This document shows, piece after piece, positions 36,281 through 51,920 of a stretch of 64,000 nt of DNA. The DNA is from Batkoa obscura (lineage: Eukaryota > Entomophthoromycota > Entomophthoromycetes > Entomophthorales > Batkoaceae). The stretch covers positions 186,001 to 250,000 of the forward strand of contig JASVEC010000008.1 of assembly GCA_030770535.1 (NCBI GenBank). Direction: 5' to 3'. Each line of letters begins with the position of its first letter. The first letter of the stretch is position 1. The notes under the pieces were generated by a model. It had not been told where the DNA came from. It did not search any database and was given only the letters and a program-made list of their open reading frames with translations. Both the position numbers and the translations under genes were made by a program.

Positions 36281-37651
36281 ATGAGTCAACTTCAACATCT
36301 CAAGAAAGTAATACTGAGTCTTATAAAATAACACAGTTTAACCATTTTTACCTATTTCTCTCTGCTTAGAATACCAAAACAACCATGTTAAACTCAATAA
36401 AATGTAATGATTCTACAAGAGTATTAAAAAATACAACAAAAAAAGATATGATGATAACCATTACTAAAATGAGACAAACTAAAGTAAATTTAATTAAAAG
36501 CTAATAAATGATAATAATTAACAATTAAGATCAGAGATCATGATAACTTTGAGAGCTTACGAATGGTAATTTATGCTAAAAAACATTCGAAGATAACTTC
36601 AATTAATACATCATTTAAAAGCAATTAGATAAATTAAAATATAATCAACGGTATCTATTAACCAAAAATGAATTAGTTAAGAAAATGGCAACTAAAGGGT
36701 AAATTTAATAATCTTATAAATAAAGATTTTATTTTAATTATTGACATTGTATCATTTTATAGAATTTCCACTCGATCGAATTTAGAGCAATTAAATTTAA
36801 TATTAAAATCCAAAAATATAGCACAAAAACACCAAGCTAAGTAAGCTCCTTATTCTTCTATCTTCACACTAACACTTTCTCCTTTTTTGTTTTTAGCCCT
36901 TCTTTTTCAGCCTTAGCTTTAGATTGTGAAATGGTAGGTAGTGGAAATAAAGGTCAATGTCAAGAATTAGCACGAGTAACAATAGTCAATTATAGTGGTA
37001 AAATAGTGTTAGATACCTTTGTTAAAAGTGAGAATGAAATTACAGATTATCGATATCGAATAACGGGAATTAAAGAAAAAGATTTGATTAATGGTGAGTT
37101 AGAATTTTCCTTTCAAATACAAGCGTTTAGCATTGCTGAAATTAAATTGTTGATTGGTAATGTTAATAACCTTTTTATTTTAGCCCCATCAAAAAAACAA
37201 ATATCAGATAAAGTTCAAAGTTTAATAAGAAATAAAATATTGGTTGGACATGGTTTAGATAATGATTTGGAGGTAAGCTTTTATTCAAATATCATACAAT
37301 CAATTTGAATTTTATAATATTCATTATTTATTTTTTTATTAAATAGTGTTTAAATTTAACACATAGTCCCAATCTATTACGAGATACTTTAAAAGATATT
37401 AATTTATTAAAATTAAATAATAATATTAATACTTCTTTAAAACAATTGTTATTTAGTTTTTATAACATTGTCATACAACAAAGTATACATTCTTCGGTAA
37501 TTAGATTCTATTATTCTGTTATTTCTATTTTTAATGTTGATTGTAGATAGAAGATGCTTTATCGTCCATGATAATCTATCGAAAATTACAACATTTAGAT
37601 CCTATATTACTCTCTACTTTAACCTCAAATATATTAAAAGATAAACAATAA
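36281..37651 (+). CDS. Rex4-like RNA 3'-5' exonuclease
   Basis: A DEDDh exonuclease of the REXO4 type, which in yeast trims pre-rRNA. Catalytic motifs are complete: LALDCEMVGSGNKGQ (Exo I), LVGHGLDNDLECL (Exo II) and HSSIEDALSSMIIYRKLQHL (Exo III). The main part runs from about 36896 to the stop at 37651 through introns at 37094-37183, 37273-37348 and 37499-37550 (approximate). Upstream exons reading MSQLQHLKK, NTKTTMLNSIKCND, IRDHDNFESLRM, QLDKLKYNQRYLLTKNELVK and ISTRSNLEQLNL join in frame and carry the basic N-terminal region seen in Rex4 proteins, but the first two are less certain. The intron 37094-37183 is 90 nt and free of stops, so a read-through form is possible. The gene ends 97 bp from the convergent pyruvate kinase stop. 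Confidence 0.84.
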
Positions 37652-37748
37652 AAGAATAAAAAACTCAAAGAACTTATAAAAAAGTAATATTTTTTATAAT
37701 ATGTGACTATATTCATTTATAACATTTAAAAAACCTCTTAATTATTGC

Positions 37749-39412
37749 TTAGGCATACAATATACGCATAGTATTAGTATTACCTAAGCCACCACGCCAA
37801 CCTTGTAAACAGATAACGGTGCTACCTTTTTTAATACATCCCAATTCAATCCCTTTATTAATACCCCATTGAATTCGACTTTCAACATCTTGTTGCCAAA
37901 CTTCTCCAGTATTGTCTTGAATGGATGGTTTAGCAGTTTCATATAAAAATGGATAACATCCACGATAAAGATGCACTTGTCTAGAAGTAGCTGGATCTCT
38001 AGTAATAGTAATGATAGGCACTCTAGGACGATATTTAGCTACTAATCGGGCACTGACACCAGAGGTAGTAAGCACTAAAATAGCACTACAATTTTTATCA
38101 AAGGAAGCGTTGACAGCAGATGAACAAGTAGCCTCAGCAATGGAATGAGCAGTGTTAGATAATTCTCGTAATTCATTAAATAAAGTAGTATAACTAATAA
38201 CAGATTCAGCAAGTGCAGTAACATGATGCATCATATCTACAGATTCAATAGGATAACTACCTTTAGCAGTCTCACCAGATAACATAACACAATCAGCCCC
38301 ATCTAAAATAGCATTAGCTACATCCGATACTTCAGCACGTGTTGGACGTGGATTATTAGTCATGGATTCTAACATTTGAGTAGCACAAATGACTGGTTTA
38401 CCAGCTATATTACAACGAGCAATCATAGATTTTTGTGCAATAAATACTCTACTTGGTGGTATTTCAATACCTAAATCACCTCGTGCTACCATTACACCAT
38501 CAGTCTCCTTTAATATTTCATCAAAATTATTGACCCCTTGTTGATTCTCAATTTTAGCTATAATTTTAATATGTTTACCTTTTTCTCCTAATACTTCACG
38601 GATATGTAAAATATCTTGACCAGTACGAATAAATGAAGCAAAGATCATATCTACCCCTTGTTCCACACCAAATTTTAAATCATTTTTATCTTTTTCAGAT
38701 AAGGCTGGTAAATCCACATCGGTACCTGGTAAATTCACTCCTTTTCTACTAGCTAATTTACCATTATTTAATGCTTTAGCGCGTACTTCATCGGCTTCAA
38801 TAGCTAATACTTCAAACGAAAGGATACCATCATCCACATAAATAATTTTACCAACTTGTAATACTTTGACAATATTTTTATAATCAACATAATAACGTTC
38901 AATGGTAGAAGCTTCTTTATATTCATCACGTGTAGTAAATAATATTTCTTGTCCTGCCATGATTGGGATCTCTTGATCATTTAACATTAAACCAGTACGA
39001 ATTTCGGGTCCTTTGGTATCTAAGGCAATAGCTACACAACGTCCTGGATGTAATTTTTCACTGCTACGTACGTTTTGAATTACACTAGTATGGTACTATG
39101 TATTGGGAAAATATTGGATTTAATAAGCTGTTATTAAAAGTATAGGTTATTCAAATTACCTCATAAGAACCATGAGAAAAATTCATTCGAGCAATATTCA
39201 TACCAGCATCTCTTAATTTACTAATCATTTCGACATTATTAGTTTTAGGACCTATTAGATAGAAAAAATAAAATTATGAGTTATTATAGTTTTAATCTAG
39301 ATTATAATAAAGAAATATTACCTATAGTACAAATAATTGAAGATTTACGAGTATTTTCAGGTTGAATATTATAATCTAATTGATTAATCCAACTTAATGA
39401 TGAGGAGGCCAT
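37749..39412 (-). CDS. PYK1: Pyruvate kinase
   Basis: Final step of glycolysis, phosphoenolpyruvate plus ADP to pyruvate plus ATP, in the cytosol. Three exons, 39412-39322, 39251-39160 and 39095-37749, join in frame to 509 residues, the usual length. The start [20 protein letters not shown] is followed by the N-terminal strand [28 protein letters not shown] and [13 protein letters not shown]. The B domain follows, then the pyruvate kinase signature [17 protein letters not shown] and [29 protein letters not shown] and the C-terminal regulatory domain end in [11 protein letters not shown]. The C-terminus keeps the loop [20 protein letters not shown]. All active-site strings are present, so the gene should be functional. 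Confidence 0.97.
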
Positions 39413-40361
39413 TTTTTTTCAATTGATTTAATAATTTATTTTTTATTTTAAAAAAAAAAATTAAAGTAAAAGAATAGGTTTCTGTTTTTATACTCTCCTT
39501 TTCAATTTTTTTTTAAAACATTAGCTATGTAATAATTCTCACGCTATCAAATTTTAAAAAATTTCTCTTCTTTATCTAATTAAGAACTAATCAAAACTTA
39601 TTGAAGATAAGTATGAAATCTTTGGCTCATGTTACCACTCTTTAATTGGTAAACCCCTTTAAATCCTCAACTTTTAAATAACTTTTTGTTTCTTTATAAT
39701 GAAATTTGTTATTAACTATTAATTAAAAGTAAAAAATTAAAAAAATTTTCATCATTAAAGTTTTGAACCAATTAAAATTCAATTATGCTATCTATTACCT
39801 ATTCAAAAGATGATAATGTGATTATGAATGATTTATGATTATCAATTCTTCATTTATGTTAATATGTTAATTTATTTAATAGATAAGATAATAAAATTGA
39901 AAATTTATTAACAAATAGTAAATATTAGAGTAGTATTATTAGAATAATAATTACAATAAAAATAATCCAATTTAAAACATGTTATATGATGTTTTTACTA
40001 AGGTGTTTCTACTAAGATGTTTCTTCAAAAGCAACTTTTTTTTATCCAATGTAAAATGTTAAGGATATGGGACTGCAACAATCGAATTTTTTTTAGGTAA
40101 AAATACCATGAACTTCTGGTATCAAATAAGTTTTACTGCTGCAATCAATAACTTTTTATTTTCAGTAAAAAAGGTAAAATACTAAAAATTTATAATTTTT
40201 TTGATCCAAAAATCTATCAAGAATTTAAAAGTTCAAAAATTAAGATTCTTCATCAAAAAGAACTCTTACACCAAAAAAGGTCAACCAATTCAAAAAACCC
40301 AAAAATTGAATTTTTTTACTCAATTTTTAATTCCAGCCCCATCAACTCAATTATAAAAAAA
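39413..40361. other. Divergent promoter region, pyruvate kinase / IPI3
   Basis: About 950 bases between two divergent starts. It contains the near-direct repeat CTAAGGTGTTTCTACTAAGATGTTTCTTC at 39998-40026, quoted here only as two TAAG(G/A)TGTTTCT units. A pyrimidine-rich stretch lies next to the pyruvate kinase ATG. No gene. Confidence 0.45.
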
Positions 40362-42032
40362 ATGGAACAAACGATCCTTATCACGAGTACTGAAGACAAC
40401 TCCATCCTTGGCATTGATTTACTCAACCAACGTGATCAATTAAACCTTAAAGGTAATAATCATCAATCCATATCTCTCAATAGCAATGAATTATATCATC
40501 AAAGATTATCCATCTCCACACTCAATTCTTCCACTTCTAATTATCCTTCCAATTATTTAATCCTAAGTTTACAACAAGATCGACCACTTTTGAATATCTA
40601 TGGAATTGATAAGGACACCACATATTTAAAATTTCCATTAGTGGAGAAGATGTGTAGTGTTGAAGTAATGAATTCCAATAATTGTTCGTATTGTGTTATG
40701 GGTAGTATATCTGGAAAGATTTATATTTGGGATTTAAATTCTGGTGTATTGAAACAAGTTTTTGAAGCTCATTATAAGCCAGTGAATATATTGAAATTTG
40801 ATAAGGATAATACTTGTTTAATATCAGCAAGTGAAGATGCAAGTGTCAATGTTTGGAGAGTGGCAGAGTAACTATTTTTTAATTTTATAATAATGAATGA
40901 AATTTAAAATTATAATTAATAATAGATTATTTAATCCCAAAAATTCAAGTGTAATCAAACCATTACATCGATGGACAGATCATAGTTTATTAATTACGGA
41001 TATTGTTATTAGTTGTTATAATCAACGAACTAAAGTTATTACATGTTCCAAAGATCAAAGCGTTAATATTTATGATTTAGCTACAGGCCAATTATTAATT
41101 ACTTTTTTACTATCAACTGCAATTAATTGTATTTGTTTAGATAAAAAACAAACTACTATTTTTATAGGTGGGGAAGATGGTAATGTTTATAAATTGGGAT
41201 TGTATGAAAATAAATATAGAAATGAAAATATAGAAAAAAGTAATAGAATGGACCAAAAAGTGATTTCTATCGAAGGGAATAATGAAATGAATCAACATAT
41301 TATTAAAGGGAATGGGTAAGTTAACATAATAACAGTAATAACAATAATAACAATAATAATAAATATTTATTTATTTATTTATTTATATTAATAATATCTT
41401 TAATAGAAATAGTATCGTTAAAATTCAATACGATTTAACGGGAAGTAAACTGATCACTGGGGATATTAAAGGATTAATAACAATTATAGATATTCAATCT
41501 TTACAGATTATTCAACAATACGATAAATTAAATGGAAGTATAACATCATTAAATTTAATTGCTACTAATGATCAATTTCATACTAATGAATTTAGTAATA
41601 ATAAAAATAATTTGATTAGTTTTTTAACTTCATTTCAAAGAACTTTAGATAAAGAAGGAGATCAACAATTAAAATGGCTTTGTAATCAATTAAATGAAGA
41701 AAAAGGACTTAATGATATAAATATGGGATATAATGGATTTTTTAATAAAAGTGTAATGAATGAAATTGAAGTAAGTTTTTAGTTATTTTTAATTGTTTTT
41801 TTTTATAGTTTAATATTAATTAATTAATTTTTAGGAAGACGGAGATAGATTTGAATACAATACTAATACTACAATATTAAAAGAGAGTAACATTTTAGAT
41901 AATAATGATGAAAAAACAAAATTATTAGAAAAAGATGTTATAAATTTATATCAATCTTATCAACAACAAAAACAAATTAATTCTTCTTTATATGATTTAT
42001 TATTAAATAAAAATAATAATAATAATCAATAG
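40362..42032 (+). CDS. IPI3: WD40 protein, Ipi3/WDR18-like
   Basis: Ipi3 is part of the Rix1 complex that helps process ITS2 and mature the 60S subunit in the nucleus. Four exons, 40362-40867, 40926-41315, 41407-41770 and 41835-42032, join in frame to 485 residues. WD repeats are visible: MGSISGKIYIWDLNSGVLKQ, LKFDKDNTCLISASEDASVN, VITCSKDQSVNIYDLATGQL and TIFIGGEDGNVYKLGL. The segment WTDHSLLITDIVI between repeats and its order match WDR18/Ipi3 rather than a generic WD protein. The C-terminal third (QQLKWLCNQLNEEKGLND onward) is Asn-rich, a trend shared with the next gene. The name rests on recalled family order and should be confirmed by alignment. Confidence 0.78.
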
Positions 42033-42326
42033 ATAAAATAAATTAATCGATTATTAAAAAATAAATATATATATTATAGAATGAATAAAAACAAAATTAA
42101 GTAAAGTATTTTTATTATATTAAATTTTGAGTTCTTTTAAATTTTATAATTTTATAATTTTATACTACTAAAAGTCAATTTAATGCTAAATTTAATGAAT
42201 TTCAGCTGCATATAAAACTGAATTGTTTTATTTTTGAACCACTAATTAATTCATCTACATAAATTTCTAAAAGCTATCAAAAAATCAACAAATGTCTTAT
42301 CAATTCATCTTTAATTTACCAACACC

Positions 42327-44903
<2,577 letters not shown>

Positions 44904-44982
44904 ATAAATAGTATACCAACTTCATTTTTATTCCATTTTATAAGCATATAAATAATACAACAACATACTTTAACACCAATAT

Positions 44983-47900
44983 TTATCTAATTCTTTTATA
45001 AACAGGTGTTTTATCATTACTACTACTCATAGACTCACAATCATCTCTAGCAGAGGTATTCCTAGGCTCAAAACCACTTTTAATTGTGGCATTCTCTGTA
45101 GCAATAGATTTATAAGCTATATTTCTCGATCCACGTTGACCTTTTGGTCTATTACTATTACTGGACATCATAGCTCTTCTTATGTTAATTGAGCTATCTA
45201 TTTTTAAATAATAATAAACGTACATAAATAAAATTAAATAACAATTTTACCTCTAGTCAATGAACTTTGATCTTCTTTTGGTTGAGTGTCTATTTAACAT
45301 TTTACTACTATCATATTATATTATTACCATGTTTAATATTACCTCTTCTTTTGTGACTTTAAATATTTGTATCTTTTGATCGATTACTAGATATTGAACC
45401 TCCTCTTTCGTTAATTGAATTATCTGTTTTTAAATAATATTAATAGATAAGCATAAAATAAACTAAAGATTTAGCTTACCTCTAGTCAATAAATTTGAGT
45501 TTTTTGCCTTGGTTGAGCATCTATTTAATATTACTTATTATATTATTATATGATTATGTTTAATAATTACCAATTCGTTCATAATTTCGAAGTTCTTTAC
45601 TTCTTTCTCATTTTTTACTCATTCTCATATCTAAAATTGAAAAATAAAATTGATTCATATTATCTGTTTTACACTTACCATCATTTATTATTATAACTTC
45701 ATCTTCTATAAAGTAAGCAATACCAACAGTGATAATAAAAAACTAAACTTACTTGAAGATAAATACTGAACAGGATGTGTATCATTATCTATAGCATTTT
45801 TATTTAAACTTGTCTTAACTTTGATATCAACAATTTTACTCCCATACTTATTTAATATTTGGGGACATTTTTTCTGTTTAAGAAATTTACTAACACATTT
45901 TCCACTCAAATAGCGCTTAAAAAATGGAAAAAGTAATGAAACCAAAAAAACATCCTCCTTTCTTGGACAGCATAATTACTATCTTCAAATTCATTTCTAT
46001 CAAATACTTTTAATTCTTTTGGTGGTATTTGAAAGTATTTTTTCATTTCACTCTTATTAAATTCAGTTTTATTCTTCTTTTTATCAATCACCAACCTTGA
46101 TAACGCTACTTTATATTATTTGTTTTAATTAATGCTTCTTCCCATGTATGAGATGTATATAACCAATGTACAAAAGTTTCTTCAAATTGACAAAATCAAT
46201 ACATTCTGCTAACCGCTTGCTCTAAATGGCTAAATTATAAAAGTTAATATTTAATAAAAGATAATAATTTAATATTACCTTGGATTCCATCTCACATCAA
46301 ATAACACCGCATATTTAGCTGAGGTCAAACTAATACCCATGGATCCAGTATTAATTGAGATTAAAAATATATTATAATCGCCCCTTTCTTTATTAAATTC
46401 ATTTGTGATTCTTTCTCTATCAGCTAACTTTGTTGAGCCGTCAATTCTACATTGGTTTGATTGTTTATTTCCAACTTCACTGATATATCTTTGAATAATA
46501 TCTAACATTAATAAACTCTGAGAAAGTACTATGGTTATTTCTCTTCTTGAAGTACATAAGTTCAATATTGTAATTAATATTCTAAATTTTGTGGACAAGT
46601 CAAGATCTAGTAAATAACCTCTTAGTTCCGGACGGTCAAAATAGCGACTAAATCCATTTTCTTTTACAAAATTTTTATCTAAATCAAATTCATTTGCATC
46701 GATATCAGCAGTTATACCCATATAGGCGAATTCAAGTAAGTCTTGAATTCTATTATCCTTACTTTTGTAACTTTATTTGTTTTTATATAGTGTTTCTCTA
46801 AATACTAATGGGTGGTTACAAATACTATTTAATGTAACACCTTTAGCTAAAAATGCACTAAAACTTCCATCCCCTCTATTTTTAGCACATTTCAAACAAT
46901 TACAATATAACTAACTCTGTTCTTCGGATAAACGGCAACATATAGTATATTCCTTTTTCTGTGGTAATAATATTTCTAAAAAAGCAGTGTCTTTCCTTGA
47001 AACTACGTCCTTCAACATGTTAATCAATAATCTCAGTTTTCTCCTGGCATAATCTTTTTTATGATTACTAGAATAATTGTATAATCCATCCGATATAGGT
47101 GTTTCATAATTATCTTTGAAGCTATATTCAGGCCCTAAAAAATTTGGTATTGTAAACTCAACCATACACCAAAACTCTTTAAGGTTAGTTTGAATCGGAT
47201 AACCAGTCAAACAAATTCCAAATGGCGTAGTTGTCATTTTAATATACTGAAATATCTTATTATTTGGGCTCTTTATGGTATGGCCTTTATCCATAATAAT
47301 AAGGCCTGGTCCAGGGTTTAAAAGGCATTCTTCAATATTGAATAGGTGAATATCTTTGTCTACAACTTCATCTTCAAGGCGATGCTCTAGTAGTTTCCTA
47401 AACAATTCATAGTTCATAATCATAATGCCACTAAGACGATTATAATTGGTTAAATCTTCATTATTTTTACCGCTTCCATTACCTGCTTTAAGCAATAATC
47501 AAATTGTGTGCTATAGTATATAGTAAAATTTTACCTTTAGTACTGAGAATAAAAACCCTAAGAATTATAAGAAATTGTAGTTCAATCCACTTTTCAATTT
47601 CATTCATCCAATTTTTCTTCACCATGAATGGACATAAGATTAGTATTCTTGGGCTATCCTTACATAAAATACTACCTATTACTTACGATTATTGATTGTT
47701 ATTAATTTCATTCTAACCTTTTCGATCATTTGTTAAATCAAATTACCTTTAGTGTTTCAGGGATGGTAGGGTTCCCGTTAAGTCCAGAAAAAATAAGAGT
47801 GCAAATAAAAACAATAATTTGTAGAGCTTTTCCTAAAATATAAATAAATAAATATATTTAATAATAAAATTTACCTAATTCCATTGAATACACTAAAACA

Positions 47901-49944
47901 CATTCATTCTTTTTTGTTATTAAATATCTTCATAAAAATTGGATTCCTTCTATCTATAAACTTTTAGCAAACTTAATAATGCTACGAAATGAGATTACCT
48001 GATGCTCTTTTAATATTTTAGCCAAGAAAACTGGGACTTTAATGTCCTCTTTATTAGCTTCATGGCCAGCATTGATAATAAGCTGGTGGTTTATATCATT
48101 ATTATTTTCGATTTGAATTTTCTTCATAACTTGGATATTTATCTCCTTTCTCTTACCTTAACTTTGAATCTGTCTAGCTTTGTCGATATTATATATCACA
48201 ATAGGCTGGCGTCTTTTGGCCCTTCTAACACTATTAAGCCTTTGTTTTTTATTTGGATCATTATTGTCAAAGTAGTATTTTTTTAATCTGAACACATGCT
48301 TTAAAAAATTCTTTTCCTCGTATTTTTTTAACTTTTCTTCTGGGCTGTGTCCTGGAGTCATTTGACGCATAAAATCATCCCAAATAACTAACAATATTTT
48401 TTATTCTTGTTTATTGGCTTCATGGGAAATCTTGCTTTTGAAACTGTGAAGTTTTTAATTTCATCATAGACAATCAGAGTTTCGATATTGAAGAAGTTCA
48501 GATATTTCATTATCATTTATATTATATGATTTACATCTCGAAGCTAACAAATCACCACAATGTGAATAAACAATACTTTCATCAGTAGTTATCACTGGTT
48601 TATAACCAGAAGAGGATACTTAATTACTCCTTTTACTTTTACTTCTTAATAGTAAAAAATTAACACTTAATAAATAAACAAAATAAAAAACCCATTACTT
48701 TCATTTGATTCGAACTCAAATATATTATTATTATCAAAGTCTAAATGACTAGAGGAAAAGAAACTTTCAAGTATTCCCTTTTCATATTTAATATCATTAA
48801 TACTAATACAAAACTTTCCTTCTGATGGCGAACTCGTTTTTTTGCTATTTTCTCTCTATTATCACTACAATAAGAGCCTCCCGATTATACGATTAAATTA
48901 AAGAGATAAAAGTAAAAAATATTACTCAATGCTTTATTTTCGGTTTGGTCTTTATTTTGGATCTCTATGGTTTCATGATTTACAAATTCATTGGATCATA
49001 AGCTAGAACTGTTTTGATAATCTTGAATAGGACCTGAATGATCGTTAATATTGTTTATTGAGCTTCTATTTATACTGCACCTACTATTTAAACTACTTCC
49101 TTGATTTTCTGCGAGCAATGCATTATTGATAATTTATTAGGTAAAATTGAATAACCTCGATTGATTATAGTATCTTCTTCACTTGATATTATCTTTTCTT
49201 GGGGTGGAGCTTCTTCCTTTATTTCAACTACTTCAGCTGCCATATCTTCATCTTTTATTATAAATAAATCTTGAGCGCCCTCAAGTGCCTTATTTGAAGT
49301 GATTTGGATTTCTAATGAATAAGGGATGTTTAGGTTTTCTGGCTCATTTTTATGAAGCATAGTGCCATTGAAGAGTGGTTGAAACGTTTGGTCGATAGTA
49401 TACTGATTTGTTTCAGATGTTACTCCAAAATTTTGCAAAGGTATGTTGCCTACTTGTAAGCTTTGCTGAAGTTGAAGACTAATATAAGCTTTAATGAATT
49501 AGCTGGAATTTGTTGATTTGAGATTTCTTACCTAGTAGCTTGTTGTAAGCATCATTGATTAATGCTTCATTTTCAGCATTTTGAGTGGCGATTTCTGGGT
49601 TTTTTCCACCAACACTACCTAAAAAAATTAGGTAAATATTTTATTAGTTTAATATCTTACACATGTTTTCTTTAACTTGGCAATACTTTTAGTTATCTTT
49701 CGTCTTTTTCCGAAAGAACTTATATCAAATTCTTCTTTTAGTGATTCATTGTTTAGATCTGAAAGTATGCTTCCATTTACGTCGTTTTCTATAAATGATT
49801 AATACATTATTTAGATTGAGTTATATTATTACCTTTAAATAAACTTAAGAAATTGACAATTTCCAGGTTAAGTTCAGTGAATATTGGGCTTATCCAGCTG
49901 CAAACTTCATCAACTGACCATTTAGAAACATCAGATTCTTCCAT
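44983..49944 (-). pseudogene. Decayed SAM-SNF2 helicase gene, ATRX/ARIP4 type
   Basis: Many short exons on the minus strand. The start encodes a SAM domain: MEESDVSKWSVDEVCSWISP, then FKENDVNGSILSDLNN and SSFGKRRKITKSIAKLKK. The middle and C-terminal parts are an SNF2 ATPase closest to ATRX/ARIP4: NWMNEIEKWIELQF, LNPGPGLIIMDKGHTIKSPN, FWCMVEFTIPNFLGPEYSF, GSMGISLTSAKYAVLFDVRW and QAVSRMY. The motifs are damaged. Walker A reads MELGKAL instead of MGLGKTL, motif II reads DKGH instead of DEGH, and TGYPIQTN replaces TGTPLQNN. In motif VI the codon after QAVSRMY is TGA (about 46193) where Arg is expected. The frame also shifts after TNNIK near 46110, another junction near 49450 does not keep frame, and a MITE interrupts the coding sequence at 45860-45958. 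It therefore looks like a dead host gene. Confidence 0.78.
45860..45958 (-). repeat. MITE family A, copy 9, inside the SNF2 pseudogene
   Basis: Begins TGGGGACATTTTTTCTGTTT and ends AAAAAAACATCCTCC with the full core TCAAATAGCGCTTAAAAAAT. The sequence on either side belongs to the helicase gene (EFEDSNYAV upstream, ILNKYGSKIVDIKVKTSLNK downstream), so the element inserted into coding sequence. Confidence 0.85.
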
Positions 49945-51920
49945 ATTTTATTAGTTTATTGAAATAAAACTAAACAAAATGAATGAATGACTTTCATTCT
50001 TAAACAAGTTTAACTTATCAAATTTAAATAAATCAAATGCATTTTTATAAAGATATTGTAAGTGAAATACAAATTGTGACGTTAAGTTTTTGTAATTGAG
50101 GCCAATTAACTGAAAAATAGCTGAAGCAATATAAAATAAAATAAAATAAAATAAAATCACAAATAATAAGATAGCTTATAAAGTAAGTAGTTAACTTTAT
50201 TGTATCAAATAATACCTAAAAAAATTCATTATTATATGACACTTTGATCTAAAGTATCATATAAATTAAAATTAACTTTAAAGATGAAAAAGATAGGGAC
50301 TTAGCGTCAAATCAAAGACAGAATGCTAATGCATATAAAGTTGGGACTTTTAGATTATAATGTCTTTAAAAACTTTGCATTTAATGTTATTATATATTGA
50401 ACACAAACTAAATGCTTAAAATTGAAAAAAAGTTGATATATAGGCTTATGTTTATAGAAAGGTTGCTACATGTTTTTAATAATTAAAAGAAGTTTATTAT
50501 TATTATCTTAAGTATGCTAAGATATTTCTTATCTTAAATGATAAAGCTCAGATCGATTATTTTTAATAAAAACAAAACTTTATAAACAATAAGCAATATA
50601 TGAACAATACTGTATTTTTTTAATGATATTTCAATGTATTTCAAAATATCAAACAGCTTAATGGCATAAAGTACATAAGCTAATAAATCCATATAGACTG
50701 TTATTATTTTTTAATTGTTAATTAATAATAAGGTTTTATTTAAGTGTTTCTATTTCGGGTCCAATTTCAAAAAAGTATTAAATATTATAATTTGTGAGTC
50801 CTTTTCTTAATTTAATATACCCAAGCTATATGCTACTTAAATTATAAGCATACTATATGTATAAAAATCCTTTATAATACTATATATAGTTTAACTTTAA
50901 AGTTATAGCAATAAAAGTAACTCGTAGAAGCTTTTTAAAACAACGAATTATAAATTTACAAAGAGAGTACTTTAATACAAAAAAAATAAAAGTTTAGGAA
51001 TTAGTAAGGCGATAGATTTAAGATTACAATATAAAATATAATTGAAATGTATGCTAAGTTAAAATTTAGTTTTTAAAAAAAACTAAGAATATAAAGTTTC
51101 ATGGGTTTCAACGAAAGGATAACAATATAAATAAGCTTTCAGTGACCAAAATCAAAGTGGCGGATCTGTGGGTGAAAAATAAGAAATTGCAAATTTTATG
51201 CAAAAATAAAATTTACTATATTTGGATATATATTTTATAATTTGAATTTGAAAACCTTTAAAATAAAGGTTGAATGAAATCTACAATTATATTAACTTAA
51301 TTTTATATTATGGTTTATTTCTTTGTACCATCTGGTTGGTTATGTATAAGATAAATTCAGACTGAATTTTATAATAAGTGGATGTAAATAAAATAATAGT
51401 ATTTTAAATCTAAATACGAATAATAGATAATAACAAGCGGAAATCTAAGGAATGAGTAATGAATTAAATACAAAGTAGGCATTTTTAATAATAAGCGGAA
51501 ATAAATAAAATAATGAAAGTTGAAATATAAATATAGATAACTGGTTCCAAATCATATTGTAACCTCGGGAATAACCATCTGATTGATTTTGTATTTGTAT
51601 TTGTTCTTTTAATATAAGATTATATTAATTAAAATTACTATATAACGTACAATGATATAATGGTATCTCAAATATAGTAATATAATATATGAATATAATA
51701 GATTGATGGAAAGTGGCATTCAGTACAATAAATTAACTTAACAAAGTGGGTATTTTGTTAATATTGGGGGTTGCACCTATGAAATATATTATCATTCAAA
51801 TAAAGCAATAAAGAATCAAAATCAAAGGAATTAAAAAAAGAAGGCATATAAAAGAAACAAGAAGAATTTAAAATCTTTTAAAAATCAATAATTTATTTTA
51901 ACAAATATTTTATATCTAAC
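49945..51920. other. Gene-free region between SNF2 pseudogene and chitinase
   Basis: Nearly 2 kb without a supported gene. A short (TAAAA)n-type array lies at 50131-50157. The last 150 bases before 51921 are the likely chitinase promoter and leader. Confidence 0.45.
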
